DNA of 64,000 nucleotides from an uncultured Clostridia bacterium. GTDB taxonomy: Bacteria > Bacillota > Clostridia > Lachnospirales > CAG-274. Below, piece by piece: positions 36,070 to 45,184 of the stretch (position 1 is its first letter; each line of letters begins with the position of its first letter). The stretch is from the NCBI GenBank assembly GCA_949948985.1, contig CATLIG010000003.1, positions 62,001 through 126,000 on the forward strand. Direction: 5' to 3'. Both the position numbers and the translations under genes were made by a program. The notes beneath the pieces were generated by a model. It did not search any database, was not told the origin of the DNA, and worked only from the letters and a program-made list of their open reading frames with translations.

Positions 36070-39000
36070 ATGAGTTCACAAAACGGCGAACAGGCTATAA
36101 CTTTTGATTATATTAAAATTGGTTTGGCGTCTCCTGAAAAAATTCTTGATTGGTCATACGGTGAAGTTAAAAAACCCGAAACTATTAATTACAGAACTTT
36201 AAAACCTGAACGAGATGGTTTGTTCTGTGAGAGAATTTTTGGACCAAGCAAAGACTGGGAATGTCACTGCGGTAAATTTAAAAGAATACGATATAAAGGT
36301 ATTATATGCGACAGGTGCGGCGTTGAGGTTACAAAAAGCAAGGTAAGGCGTGAGAGAATGGGGCATATAAAACTTGCAGCCCCTGTTTCTCATATATGGT
36401 ATTTTAAAGGTATTCCCAGCCGTATGGGTATTATACTCGGTATGTCCCCAAGGGCGCTTGAGAAAGTTCTTTATTTTGCCTCTTATGTTGTTCTTGACCC
36501 AGGTGAGAAAACAGGTCTTTCTTATAAAGATTTGCTTACAGAGAAAGAATACAGAGATGCCAGAGATAAATACGGGGATACTTTCAAGGTTGGTATGGGT
36601 GCCGAATCTATTAAAATACTCCTGCAAAGCATAGACCTTGAAAAAGAATCAGTAGAGCTTAAAAAAGAGCTTAAAAACAGTACAGGTCAAAAACGTGTGC
36701 GTATTATTAAAAAACTTGAGGTAATCGAATCTTTCAGGCTGTCAGGGAATAAACCAGAATGGATGATTCTTGATGTGATACCTGTTATTCCTCCTGATTT
36801 AAGACCTATGGTTCAGCTTGACGGAGGAAGATTCGCTACATCTGACCTTAATGACCTTTACAGACGTGTAATTAATAGAAACAATCGTCTTCAAAGACTT
36901 CTTGATTTACACGCTCCGGATATTATTGTAAGAAACGAGAAAAGGATGCTTCAGGAGGCTGTAGACGCTCTCATTGATAACGGAAGAAGAGGCAGACCCG
37001 TTACGGGACCCGGAAACAGAAGCCTTAAATCTCTTTCCGACCTCCTTAAAGGTAAGCAGGGACGTTTCCGTCAGAATCTTCTTGGTAAACGTGTTGATTA
37101 TTCAGGTCGTTCGGTTATTGTTGTCGGTCCTAATCTTAAAATATATCAATGCGGTCTTCCTAAAGAAATGGCTATTGAGCTTTTCAAGCCTTTTGTAATG
37201 AAAAAGCTTGTTGAGGATGGTATGGCTCATAATATTAAATCTGCCAAACGTATGGTTGAAAGACTCCAGACAGAGGTATGGGACGTATTGGAAGATGTTA
37301 TTAAAGAACATCCGGTTATGCTTAACCGAGCTCCGACTCTTCACAGACTTGGCATTCAGGCATTTGAGCCTGTTCTGGTTGAGGGCCGTGCGTTAAAGCT
37401 TCACCCTCTTGTTTGTACAGCGTATAACGCCGATTTTGACGGTGACCAAATGGCTGTTCATGTTCCCTTGTCTGTTGAGGCCCAGGCTGAATGCAGATTT
37501 TTGCTCTTAGCTCCGAATAACCTTCTGAAACCATCTGACGGAGAACCTGTTACTGTTCCGTCACAGGATATGGTTTTGGGAATTTACTATCTTACCCTTG
37601 AAAAAGACGGTGAAAAAGGAGAAGGCAAGGTATTTAAAGACGAAAATGAGGCTTTGCTTGCTTACGATAATCACGCAATCAGTCTTCATGCTAAAATTAA
37701 AGTAAGAAGAACATTTGTAATTGACGGAGAGGAAAAATCTAAAATTGTTGAAACAACAGCAGGCAGAATTATTATAAATGAGATTATTCCACAGGATATA
37801 GGATTTGTGGACAGAAGTATTCCGGATAATATATTTAAATATGAAATTGATTTCCTTACCGATAAAAAAGGTTTGGGAAAAATTATTAACAGGTGTATAA
37901 ACAAGCACAGCGCTACGGAAACAGCGGTTGTCCTTGATAATATAAAAAGTCTTGGATTTAAGTTTTCTACAAGAGGAGCTTTGACTGTTTCCGTATCTGA
38001 TATGGAAATTCCTAAGGAAAAGTTGGAGTATCTTTCTGAAGCTGACAAAGTTGTTGATAAAATTACAAAAATGTACAGAAGAGGTCTTATGACTGACGAG
38101 GAAAGACACGCTAAGGTTATTAAAGCATGGGAAGTAGCCGATGACAAGATTACGAACGCTCTTCTTGCCGGTCTTGGTAAATACAATGATATTTATATGA
38201 TGGCTCATTCAGGAGCCCGTGGTTCTAACAGACAGATTAAACAGCTTGCGGGTATGCGTGGTCTTATGGCTTCACCATCGGGCGAAACTATCGAACTTCC
38301 TATAAAGGCTAATTTCCGTGAGGGACTTTCAGTTCAGGAATACTTTATCTCAGCTCACGGAGCCAGAAAAGGTCTTTCTGATACGGCTCTTCGTACAGCC
38401 GATTCAGGTTATCTTACACGCCGTCTTGTTGATGTTTCTCAGGAAATTATTATTCACGAATGGGATTGTGCAGAAGGCTGTGATGAAGTACCGGGTATGT
38501 GGGTAAGTGCGTTTATGGATGGACAGGAGGTCATTGAGCCTTTATCTGACCGTATAAGAGGAAGATATGCTGTTGAGGATATTTATAATCCGAAAACAGG
38601 AAAACTTATTGTTGAGGCTGATACTATGATTTCTTCCGACCAAGCGGAAGCTGTTGAGGCGGCAGGAATTAAAAGAGTTCATATAAGAACTATACTTTCG
38701 TGTCATGCAAGAAAAGGTGTATGCTCAAAATGCTACGGAGCTAATATGGCATCCGGCAGAATTGTAAGAATAGGCGAATCTGTTGGTATTATTGCCGCTC
38801 AGTCTATAGGTGAGCCGGGTACACAGCTTACTATGCGTACATTCCATACGGGCGGTGTATCAGGAAATGACCTTACACAAGGTCTTCCTCGTGTAGAAGA
38901 ACTTTTTGAGGCAAGAAAACCAAAAGGACTCGCTATTATATCAGAAACAGGCGGAAAGGTTACTGTTACGGATACCAAAAAGAAAAGAGAGGTTGTCGTT

Positions 39001-39636
39001 ATAAATGAAAACGGCGATACTAAGGATTATCTTATTCCTTATGGCTCTCGTATAAAGGTTCTCAACGGCGATATTATTGAAGCCGGTGACGAGCTTACCG
39101 AAGGAAGTGTAAATCCTCACGATATTCTGAGAATTAAAGGAATAAGAGGAGTACAGGACTATATGATTCAGGAAGTTCAGCGTGTGTACAGACTTCAGGG
39201 TGTTGATATAAACGATAAACACATTGAGGTTATTGTAAGGCAGATGCTTAAACGAATCAAAGTTGAGGAAAACGGTGATACAAACTTCCTTCCAGGAAGC
39301 CTTATAGACTGGCTTGAGTTTGAGGCGGTAAACAAAGAAATGATTGAGCAGGGACTTGAACCCGCAAACGGTTCGCGAGTTTTACTTGGTATTACAAAAG
39401 CCGCTCTCGCTACGGAATCGTTCCTTTCAGCCGCGTCTTTCCAAGAAACTACAAGAGTGCTTACAGAGGCGGCTATTAAAGGAAAGGTTGACCCGCTTAT
39501 AGGTCTTAAAGAAAATGTTATTATTGGTAAGCTTATTCCTGCCGGTACAGGTATGAACACATACAGAAAAATTGACCTTAAACTTATTGACAAAGAAAAG
39601 GTTATGGAAGAAGAAACGGAAGATTTAAGCGTATAA
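36070..39636 (+). CDS. rpoC: DNA-directed RNA polymerase subunit beta', RpoC
   Basis: The protein has 1188 residues, the usual Firmicute length without large insertions. The N-terminal zinc ribbon is [32 protein letters not shown] carries the three aspartates that hold the catalytic Mg2+. The bridge-helix region and trigger loop ([13 protein letters not shown]) and the second zinc cluster ([13 protein letters not shown]) are intact. AGAAAGGAG precedes ATG 36070. It is co-transcribed with rpoB and ends at a hairpin (39660-39697), with no rpsL downstream. Confidence 0.98.
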   Translation: MSSQNGEQAITFDYIKIGLASPEKILDWSYGEVKKPETINYRTLKPERDGLFCERIFGPSKDWECHCGKFKRIRYKGIICDRCGVEVTKSKVRRERMGHIKLAAPVSHIWYFKGIPSRMGIILGMSPRALEKVLYFASYVVLDPGEKTGLSYKDLLTEKEYRDARDKYGDTFKVGMGAESIKILLQSIDLEKESVELKKELKNSTGQKRVRIIKKLEVIESFRLSGNKPEWMILDVIPVIPPDLRPMVQLDGGRFATSDLNDLYRRVINRNNRLQRLLDLHAPDIIVRNEKRMLQEAVDALIDNGRRGRPVTGPGNRSLKSLSDLLKGKQGRFRQNLLGKRVDYSGRSVIVVGPNLKIYQCGLPKEMAIELFKPFVMKKLVEDGMAHNIKSAKRMVERLQTEVWDVLEDVIKEHPVMLNRAPTLHRLGIQAFEPVLVEGRALKLHPLVCTAYNADFDGDQMAVHVPLSVEAQAECRFLLLAPNNLLKPSDGEPVTVPSQDMVLGIYYLTLEKDGEKGEGKVFKDENEALLAYDNHAISLHAKIKVRRTFVIDGEEKSKIVETTAGRIIINEIIPQDIGFVDRSIPDNIFKYEIDFLTDKKGLGKIINRCINKHSATETAVVLDNIKSLGFKFSTRGALTVSVSDMEIPKEKLEYLSEADKVVDKITKMYRRGLMTDEERHAKVIKAWEVADDKITNALLAGLGKYNDIYMMAHSGARGSNRQIKQLAGMRGLMASPSGETIELPIKANFREGLSVQEYFISAHGARKGLSDTALRTADSGYLTRRLVDVSQEIIIHEWDCAEGCDEVPGMWVSAFMDGQEVIEPLSDRIRGRYAVEDIYNPKTGKLIVEADTMISSDQAEAVEAAGIKRVHIRTILSCHARKGVCSKCYGANMASGRIVRIGESVGIIAAQSIGEPGTQLTMRTFHTGGVSGNDLTQGLPRVEELFEARKPKGLAIISETGGKVTVTDTKKKREVVVINENGDTKDYLIPYGSRIKVLNGDIIEAGDELTEGSVNPHDILRIKGIRGVQDYMIQEVQRVYRLQGVDINDKHIEVIVRQMLKRIKVEENGDTNFLPGSLIDWLEFEAVNKEMIEQGLEPANGSRVLLGITKAALATESFLSAASFQETTRVLTEAAIKGKVDPLIGLKENVIIGKLIPAGTGMNTYRKIDLKLIDKEKVMEEETEDLSV

Positions 39637-39659
39637 ATAAAATTAAGATAAAAAAATAA

Positions 39660-39697
39660 AAGCTTGCTTGTGTATTCGGCAAGTTTTTATTTTTTAT
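39660..39697. terminator. Terminator between rpoC and the convergent stalk-domain gene
   Basis: AAGCTTGC pairs with GCAAGTTTTT, and A-runs and T-runs on both sides let it work for both directions. It lies between two convergent stop codons (39636 and 39708). Confidence 0.75.
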
Positions 39698-39707
39698 ATT
39701 TTGAAAA

Positions 39708-40424
39708 TTAATTTAGCGTTATACCATTTTTTAACGCAAAATTTTTCAGATTTTTTATATATATTTTATATTGATTTTGTATTTCAGCAAGTTTATCGGT
39801 ATCAGTTATATTACCATAGTTTTTTACAGTACGTTTATATGCGTTTATTTGATTTAAAATAGTCACAAATTCTTCTGATGCACTTTCGTCAAGAAGATAA
39901 CGCTTTTGTGTTATTTGATTGATTATTGAGTCAAGTTCATTTGATGTTGACGTATTTTTAGCTTTAGAATATGTTATATCTGTAAGGGTTGTTTCATTTG
40001 TGTCAATATCTATAAGACGTTTATCAGCATTCCATTCTACTTTAGCGTCAAACGCCTGTGAAATCGCCCTCAAAGGAATTAGTGTACGATTATTTATGAT
40101 TTTTGGAGGAACGTCAAGGTTTTTTATGGTTTTGTCAACGGTCATTTTTTTTGAACCTATTTGCATAATAACTGATTTTGTTTTTTTACGGCAGATTATT
40201 GTTTTAGTTTTTTCATTCCATTCCACTGACGCTCCGAGGGCCTCTAAAATTGTACGGAAAGGTACTAGGGTTGTACCATTTTCAATTATTGGTTTTTGCT
40301 CAAATTGAAGAAATTTACCATTTAACCTGACTTTTATAGGAGGGTCATATTTAGCATAAGCGGGTACGGTAAATAACAGCGTTATAACTGTGAAAAAAGT
40401 TATTACTTTTTTTAATATGGACAT
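39708..40424 (-). CDS. Secreted protein: stalk (copper amine oxidase N) domain plus helical C-terminal module
   Basis: The protein has 238 residues. The signal peptide ends near residue 24 (VPAYA). The stalk domain covers about 28-145 with PIIENGTTLVPFRTILEALG and PKIINNRTLIPLRAISQAF. The last 90 residues are helical and end TDKLAEIQNQYKIYIKNLK then NFALKNGITLN, the module shared with 27558-28301 and others. TAAAGGAG precedes the start. A promoter is predicted at 40493-40522. It converges on rpoC. The function is unknown. Confidence 0.88.
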   Translation of the reverse strand: MSILKKVITFFTVITLLFTVPAYAKYDPPIKVRLNGKFLQFEQKPIIENGTTLVPFRTILEALGASVEWNEKTKTIICRKKTKSVIMQIGSKKMTVDKTIKNLDVPPKIINNRTLIPLRAISQAFDAKVEWNADKRLIDIDTNETTLTDITYSKAKNTSTSNELDSIINQITQKRYLLDESASEEFVTILNQINAYKRTVKNYGNITDTDKLAEIQNQYKIYIKNLKNFALKNGITLN

Positions 40425-40492
40425 TATAAAAACTCCTTTACATTAATATTTGTTATTAAAAATATTTTTTTCAGGTTTTTTCTGAAATTGTT

Positions 40493-40522
40493 ATAATACC
40501 TCCTAAATTAAAATATGTACAA
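40493..40522 (-). promoter_or_regulatory. Promoter of the 39708-40424 stalk-domain gene
   Basis: On the minus strand TTGTAC (40517-40522), an 18-bp spacer and TATTAT (40493-40498). A small TTTCAG/CTGAAA hairpin (40469-40487) lies in the leader. Confidence 0.5.
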
Positions 40523-40681
40523 GGTATAAGTTTTATTACATTAAACTTCTTTAAAAATTTTACATCAATACATAAGAAAGAAAAAAATATTTTATAAGAG
40601 TAAAGTGTTAAAAATAAATAAACTAATGGCAGGTGTAAATATAAACTATTATAACATATGAGATACAGAATGTAAATATAT

Positions 40682-40726
40682 AAAAAAGACATACGGAAAG
40701 TAAACAATCCTGTATGCCTTTTTTTC
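40682..40726 (-). terminator. Terminator after the 40760-41272 lipoprotein gene
   Basis: On the minus strand GGCATACAGGA pairs with the TCCGTATGTC arm and ends in TTTTTTA; the opposite strand also has a T-run. Confidence 0.75.
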
Positions 40727-40759
40727 TGAAAAAATTAATATGCCTATGTAAGCTAATTA

Positions 40760-41272
40760 TTACTGAATGCCAAGCTGGTCAGCAGACATTTCTGTAATTG
40801 TAATATTGTTCTTAGCGGCGATGTCTCTGAATTTTGCGTCAATTTCTGTAACTTTTTTAGTAAGGTCAGAAAAATCAGAATCAGCTGTTAAAGTAGTCAT
40901 TGTCTGCTGAAGTTCCTGAGCTTCTGTTTGAAGAGCAACAAGTTCTGCCTGAGAGTCAGAGTCTAATTTAGTAGCGTTTTGAGCAATAGCCATAGCTGAT
41001 GAAGTCATTTTTACAATAGCTTCTTTTGTTTCAGCAGGCATTGCGGCATTTATATCAGCGGCACTACTGGAATTAGAATTATTATCAACAGCAGCAACTG
41101 TAGTGTCTTCAACATCAGTTTTGTCATCAATATCAGTTTTGTCATCACTGGCAACAGTAGTAGTTTCAGCAGTAGTAGCCTCAGTAGTAGTAGTTTTGTC
41201 ATCTCCACCGCAACCTGCTAATAAAGAAAATGATAAAACAGAAACACCTAAAATTGATAAAAATTTTTTCAT
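40760..41272 (-). CDS. Lipoprotein with Thr-rich linker and helical C-terminal module
   Basis: The protein has 170 residues. Its lipobox signal is MKKFLSILGVSVLSFSLLAGC, so Cys21 would be lipidated. A low-complexity linker of Thr, Asp and Ala (about residues 28-65) carries the helical module away from the membrane. The module (about 75-165) contains AMAIAQNATKLDSDSQAELV and ends FRDIAAKNNITITE. The 42038-42385 protein is its close paralogue, with nearly the same signal and module but no linker. TTAAGGAGA precedes the start. It has its own promoter and terminator. The function is unknown. Confidence 0.85.
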   Translation of the reverse strand: MKKFLSILGVSVLSFSLLAGCGGDDKTTTTEATTAETTTVASDDKTDIDDKTDVEDTTVAAVDNNSNSSSAADINAAMPAETKEAIVKMTSSAMAIAQNATKLDSDSQAELVALQTEAQELQQTMTTLTADSDFSDLTKKVTEIDAKFRDIAAKNNITITEMSADQLGIQ

Positions 41273-41336
41273 TATAAAAATCTCCTTAAATTAAAATATA
41301 AATTGTGAACAAAGTATGAACTTTATTTATAATGAT

Positions 41337-41365
41337 ATTATAGCACATAAAAATTGATATGTAAA
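41337..41365 (-). promoter_or_regulatory. Promoter of the 40760-41272 lipoprotein gene
   Basis: TTTACA (41360-41365), a 17-bp spacer and TATAAT (41337-41342) with an extended -10 TG. The spacer end TTTTTATGTGC and the leader are nearly identical to those of the paralogue at 42451-42479. Confidence 0.8.
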
Positions 41366-41528
41366 CAGTTTTTTATAAATTTAAAATTTTATAGTAAAAT
41401 AATAGAATAATAATGGTATATTTTATATGTTTACAAGGTAATCATACAAATAATTTTATTTTACCCGCTTTAATGTTCTGTAAATTGTTATAAATAGATT
41501 AATTTGTTTTGCGAAAAATTTGTTAAAT

Positions 41529-41861
41529 TTAATTTAATTCAATATTATTTTTAGAGGCTATATTTTTAAGTTTAGTAATATAATCATTATATTGTTCAGT
41601 AGTTTCATCAATTTTTTCCTGCGAGTTAAATTCAGATGGATTATCATTTATATTTGCTACATATCTATAAATTTCTTTTACAATTAATGAGTATTCTGAA
41701 TTTGTATCTACCGATAGTTTATTAATCTGAGACTGCATTGTTTCTAATACAGAAGTAAGTTTTTGTGCGGCTTTTTGATTTTCGCTTTCATCAATACCGC
41801 CGCAGCCTGTCACTAAAACAAAAAAAGATATACATAGACATAAGGATAAAATTTTTTTCAT
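41529..41861 (-). CDS. Small lipoprotein consisting of the helical module
   Basis: The protein has 110 residues. Lipobox: FFVLVTGC, Cys20 by position. The mature part is one helical module: QKAAQKLTSVLETMQSQINK, then SQEKIDETTEQYNDYITKLK and NIASKNNIELN at the very end. This ending is close to those of the stalk-domain proteins, so it appears to be the bare module on a lipid anchor. GGGAGG precedes the start. A family B end lies just upstream (41880-41899). The function is unknown. Confidence 0.82.
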   Translation of the reverse strand: MKKILSLCLCISFFVLVTGCGGIDESENQKAAQKLTSVLETMQSQINKLSVDTNSEYSLIVKEIYRYVANINDNPSEFNSQEKIDETTEQYNDYITKLKNIASKNNIELN

Positions 41862-41879
41862 TTATAAAACCTCCCATAT

Positions 41880-41899
41880 CAGACCTGTTTTAAAATAAC
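41880..41899. repeat. Solo terminal repeat of family B
   Basis: AGACCTGTTTTAAAATAACC resembles the left end of family B; no partner end was found. It lies just upstream of the 41529-41861 gene. Confidence 0.35.
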
Positions 41900-41960
41900 C
41901 ATAATGTACTTTTGGAAATATTTTTCACTATGATTGTTTTAAAAAGGTTATGTTTTTATT

Positions 41961-42013
41961 AAAAAAGCAACATACAAGAAAATATATAAATAAATCCTGT
42001 ATGTTGCTTTTTT
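41961..42013. terminator. Terminator after the 42038-42385 lipoprotein gene
   Basis: AAAAAAGCAACATACA pairs with TGTATGTTGCTTTTTT; it is symmetrical and could serve both strands. Confidence 0.8.
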
Positions 42014-42037
42014 ATGTAAGAAAATTAAAATTTTTGA

Positions 42038-42385
42038 TTATTTTAAATCATTAATATCTAATTCTTTGATTTCAATACCGTTTTTATCAGCAATATCTCT
42101 GAATTTTTGGTCTAAAGCCGTCATTTTTTCAATAATTTCTGTATAATCAGAATCTTCAGTCAAAGTTGTGGCAGATGAAGCAAATTCCTGAGCTTCAGCC
42201 TGAAGGTCAGCGAGCTCTTTCTGAGAATCAGAATCTAATTTATCCATATTCTGAGCAATAGCCATAGCAGATGATGTCATTTTTTGAGCAGCAGCCTCAG
42301 CGTCTTCTTTGCTGGCTCCGCCACAGCCTACAAGTAAAGAAAGTGATAAAACAGAAACACCTAAAATTGATAAAAATTTTTTCAT
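42038..42385 (-). CDS. Lipoprotein consisting of the helical module (paralogue of 40760-41272)
   Basis: The protein has 115 residues. The lipobox signal MKKFLSILGVSVLSLSLLVGC differs at two positions from the 40760-41272 paralogue. The module contains AMAIAQNMDKLDSDSQKELA and ends FRDIADKNGIEIKE. The Thr-rich linker is absent. TTAAGGAGA precedes the start. Promoter, leader, signal and module are all similar to the paralogue, so the whole transcription unit was duplicated. The function is unknown. Confidence 0.86.
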   Translation of the reverse strand: MKKFLSILGVSVLSLSLLVGCGGASKEDAEAAAQKMTSSAMAIAQNMDKLDSDSQKELADLQAEAQEFASSATTLTEDSDYTEIIEKMTALDQKFRDIADKNGIEIKELDINDLK

Positions 42386-42450
42386 TGTAATATCTCCTTA
42401 AAATTAAAATGTGAATAATGTAAATAAATTGTAAACTTATTTATAAAGAC

Positions 42451-42479
42451 ATTATAGCACACAAAAATCGGTTTGTAAA
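42451..42479 (-). promoter_or_regulatory. Promoter of the 42038-42385 lipoprotein gene
   Basis: TTTACA (42474-42479), a 17-bp spacer and TATAAT (42451-42456), with the same TTTTTGTGTGC spacer end and extended -10 as at 41337-41365. Confidence 0.8.
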
Positions 42480-42533
42480 CATTTTTTTTTAAAATTTAAT
42501 ATTTTTTATAAGTATATAAAATCAATATATTTT

Positions 42534-43667
42534 TTAAAATTCAACTGTAACATCGATTATTCCGGCAGCATAAGGCGCTATTTCATACTGATTAAAATAA
42601 AATACAATTCCTTTTTCAGTCAAATAGAAATTATATTTGTTTATAGTATCAAGAGTTTCTTTTGAATCCTCAAAAAATGATTCAGGCTCGGAATCTATTT
42701 TCTCAATAAAGAGTTTTTTTGCTTGTTCGATAATTTCTTCCGAGGTTTTATTAAATAATTTTTTTGATATATCATCCAGAGTTACTTCTTTTTCTGTATC
42801 AAGGTCGTATATCTTTGAGGACATCGCATTTGTGGGGTGTGCTCCGCCTGTATACAAAGATACATATTCATTTATTGAAACAAAATTATCTGTTTCGATT
42901 ATATCATACATAAATATAAATTCATATGGATTAAAGTTTTCACCGAACTCATTACGAAAATCTGTTAATTCTTTTATTATATCATCTTCAGATGAAGAAC
43001 CAAATACATCTGTAATACTAGCCGAAAAAAGTTCTTTTGCTGTGGTTAATTTACTTTTGATAAATTCTGAGGTTTTTTCGCTTAATTTATCGGTATCAAA
43101 GATTACTTCTGAATGAATTAATACATTGCCGTCATTATCTTTCAGGTCATATACATTTGAATTATTCTCTGATTCTGATGTTTCCTGTGACTGATTTTCA
43201 GATGATTCTAAAGGTTTGGTTTCTGAAATACCGGATTTTATCTCAACAGTTTTTGTTTCTCCGTTCCAGTTTACGTCAGCTCCAAAGCTTTCGGAAATAG
43301 CACGGAGAGGAACAAATGTTGTACCGTCTATAATTTTGGGTGAAACATCAAGAATGATTTTTTTACCGTCTACATCAATTTCATTTGAACCTATTGAAAC
43401 AGAAACGGTTTTATCGGCTTTTTTACAGGTAATTGTTTTTTCAGCCGAATTCCATAAAACCTCTATTCCCATAGCTTCTGAAACAGCCCTGAAAGGAACC
43501 AGAGTTCTGCCGTTTTCAATTACGGGAGCCTGTTCAGATTCAACAGGAGTTTCGTTTACTATGATTTCTATTCTGTCAGAACCAGAGTCTGCGAATATAT
43601 TAGAGGTCGTAATTTGTGAGAATATAAAAGTTGATGTTAAAAATAAAGAGGTGATTTTTCTTTTCAT
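42534..43667 (-). CDS. Secreted protein: stalk (copper amine oxidase N) domain plus DUF3298 domain
   Basis: The protein has 377 residues. The signal ends near residue 26 (NIFA). The stalk domain spans about 31-150 with APVIENGRTLVPFRAVSEAM and PKIIDGTTFVPLRAISESFG. A Ser/Glu/Gln-rich linker (about 155-180) leads to a C-terminal domain of about 200 residues like those of PdaC and RsiV (DUF4163/DUF3298), with SLYTGGAHPTNAMSSKIYDL and the end FYFNQYEIAPYAAGIIDVTV. It starts 13 bases after the previous gene and is the last of a three-gene operon. It lacks the K-N-G-I ending of its neighbours. Its role is unknown; in RsiV this domain binds lysozyme. Confidence 0.88.
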   Translation of the reverse strand: MKRKITSLFLTSTFIFSQITTSNIFADSGSDRIEIIVNETPVESEQAPVIENGRTLVPFRAVSEAMGIEVLWNSAEKTITCKKADKTVSVSIGSNEIDVDGKKIILDVSPKIIDGTTFVPLRAISESFGADVNWNGETKTVEIKSGISETKPLESSENQSQETSESENNSNVYDLKDNDGNVLIHSEVIFDTDKLSEKTSEFIKSKLTTAKELFSASITDVFGSSSEDDIIKELTDFRNEFGENFNPYEFIFMYDIIETDNFVSINEYVSLYTGGAHPTNAMSSKIYDLDTEKEVTLDDISKKLFNKTSEEIIEQAKKLFIEKIDSEPESFFEDSKETLDTINKYNFYLTEKGIVFYFNQYEIAPYAAGIIDVTVEF

Positions 43668-43680
43668 TTTAATTTACTCC

Positions 43681-45168
43681 TTATATGTTTATTTTATTTT
43701 TTTCAGCGAGTTGCTTTAATTTCTCAGTATATTTTTTTAATTTCTCAACGGCATCGTTGATTTTTTCCTGAGTATTAAGTCTTTGATTGTTTCGGGAAAT
43801 GAGTTTAATATATTCACTTATTTCCGATGAAAGAGTTTTGTATTCAGATTTTCCTTTTATGAGGTTGTTTTGAAAAGCTTGTTCAAGACGCATATAGATA
43901 TTTGAAAGTTCACGCTCACAGGAGGTGTATTCTGTTTTATCAAGGGCAGGCGTCTTTTTTGAAACTACATACGATTTCATATCCTCAAGATAAATTCGTA
44001 TTTGTTTTACATATTCGTCAAATTGCTTTTGTGAGGTAAGTTCTAGGTTGTTAAACGGTGTTTCGGCATAAGTGTAAAAAGACGTATTGGGTGTAATTTT
44101 ATCACTTGCCTCAGGGTTTTCCTGTACAGAAACAAATAACTCGTTTAAAATATTTATATATTCAGAATAGTCAAATAACACGATATTATTTTTCTTGGCA
44201 AAATTTTTTAAATTATCAAGGCATATATTGAATTTATCAGAAATTTTATCCGGCTGAGTTTCGCTGTATTTATAATGGTCTATAAAACAAGATAATATAT
44301 CAAATTTGATTTTATCAAGTTCCTCAGAGGCTTTATCCTTAAAAAAAGAGGAAATATGAAAAAGAGTAATACAAAGTTCAGATAAATTATTATCCGGACA
44401 ATAATATTTACGCAAAAAATCAATACAGTTTTTAACGCTTGTTTCTGAATAAATTAAACGGTTGTTTCTTTTAAAAATGTCAGTAACTTTATTTACATAC
44501 TCTTCTTTTCGAGATTGTGTTTTTTTCATAGCCTCAGGAGTTTGAGTTTCAGCCGTTTTATCGTCTTCCGTATATTTACCGGAGTTAAAATACTCAAATA
44601 TAAGTTTTTTTGCCTCAATTACAGAATTATCGTCAAAATCCTTTAAATTGGCGATTAGTCTTATATTAACAGCGTTTAACTCATTATCCGGCAGATAATT
44701 TGATGCTGTGTAATCATAGCTGTAATTGTCATTTATTCTTATAAAATCAATAATATTTTCATTAGGAATAAATACAGAGCTTGAGTTTAAAATCCTTGAC
44801 GCTGTATAGTCAGATATATAAGTGATTCCATTTTTAATTTTTGACGGTGAGGCTGTATCTGAATAAACTTGTTTGTTTATTTTGAATGAGTCTGAACCTA
44901 TTGTCAAAGAAAAGGTGTTTTTTCCATCTGTGCCGTATATTGTTTTTTCAGCAGAATCATATGTTATTATATATCCATTCTGTTCTAAAAATGAACGCAG
45001 AGGCAAATAGGTTTCGTGATTGGCGTCGTCAAAAAATACAGGATTATCAAGTTTTATGGCTTTTCCGTTTACAAGTACCTCAGTATCGGAATCAAAGTCA
45101 GCGAAAGTATGTACTGATGATAAAAATATCGTTGCTGTAAAAAGTAAAGCAGTTAATTTTTTTTTCAT
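43681..45168 (-). CDS. Secreted protein: one stalk domain plus repeated helical modules
   Basis: The protein has 495 residues. The signal peptide ends near residue 22 (VHTFA). The stalk domain runs from about 27 to 130 (TYLPLRSFLEQNG) and is diverged in its second half. About 360 residues of helical sequence follow. They contain FNICLDNLKNFAKKNNIVLF midway and end TQEKINDAVEKLKKYTEKLK then QLAEKNKINI. The two K-N-x-I endings suggest two or more copies of the helical module. ATG 45168 is ten bases after AAAAGGAG; GTG 45177 is too close. It is the middle gene of an operon. The function is unknown. Confidence 0.85.
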   Translation of the reverse strand: MKKKLTALLFTATIFLSSVHTFADFDSDTEVLVNGKAIKLDNPVFFDDANHETYLPLRSFLEQNGYIITYDSAEKTIYGTDGKNTFSLTIGSDSFKINKQVYSDTASPSKIKNGITYISDYTASRILNSSSVFIPNENIIDFIRINDNYSYDYTASNYLPDNELNAVNIRLIANLKDFDDNSVIEAKKLIFEYFNSGKYTEDDKTAETQTPEAMKKTQSRKEEYVNKVTDIFKRNNRLIYSETSVKNCIDFLRKYYCPDNNLSELCITLFHISSFFKDKASEELDKIKFDILSCFIDHYKYSETQPDKISDKFNICLDNLKNFAKKNNIVLFDYSEYINILNELFVSVQENPEASDKITPNTSFYTYAETPFNNLELTSQKQFDEYVKQIRIYLEDMKSYVVSKKTPALDKTEYTSCERELSNIYMRLEQAFQNNLIKGKSEYKTLSSEISEYIKLISRNNQRLNTQEKINDAVEKLKKYTEKLKQLAEKNKINI

Positions 45169-45184
45169 TGCAGACACACTCCTT

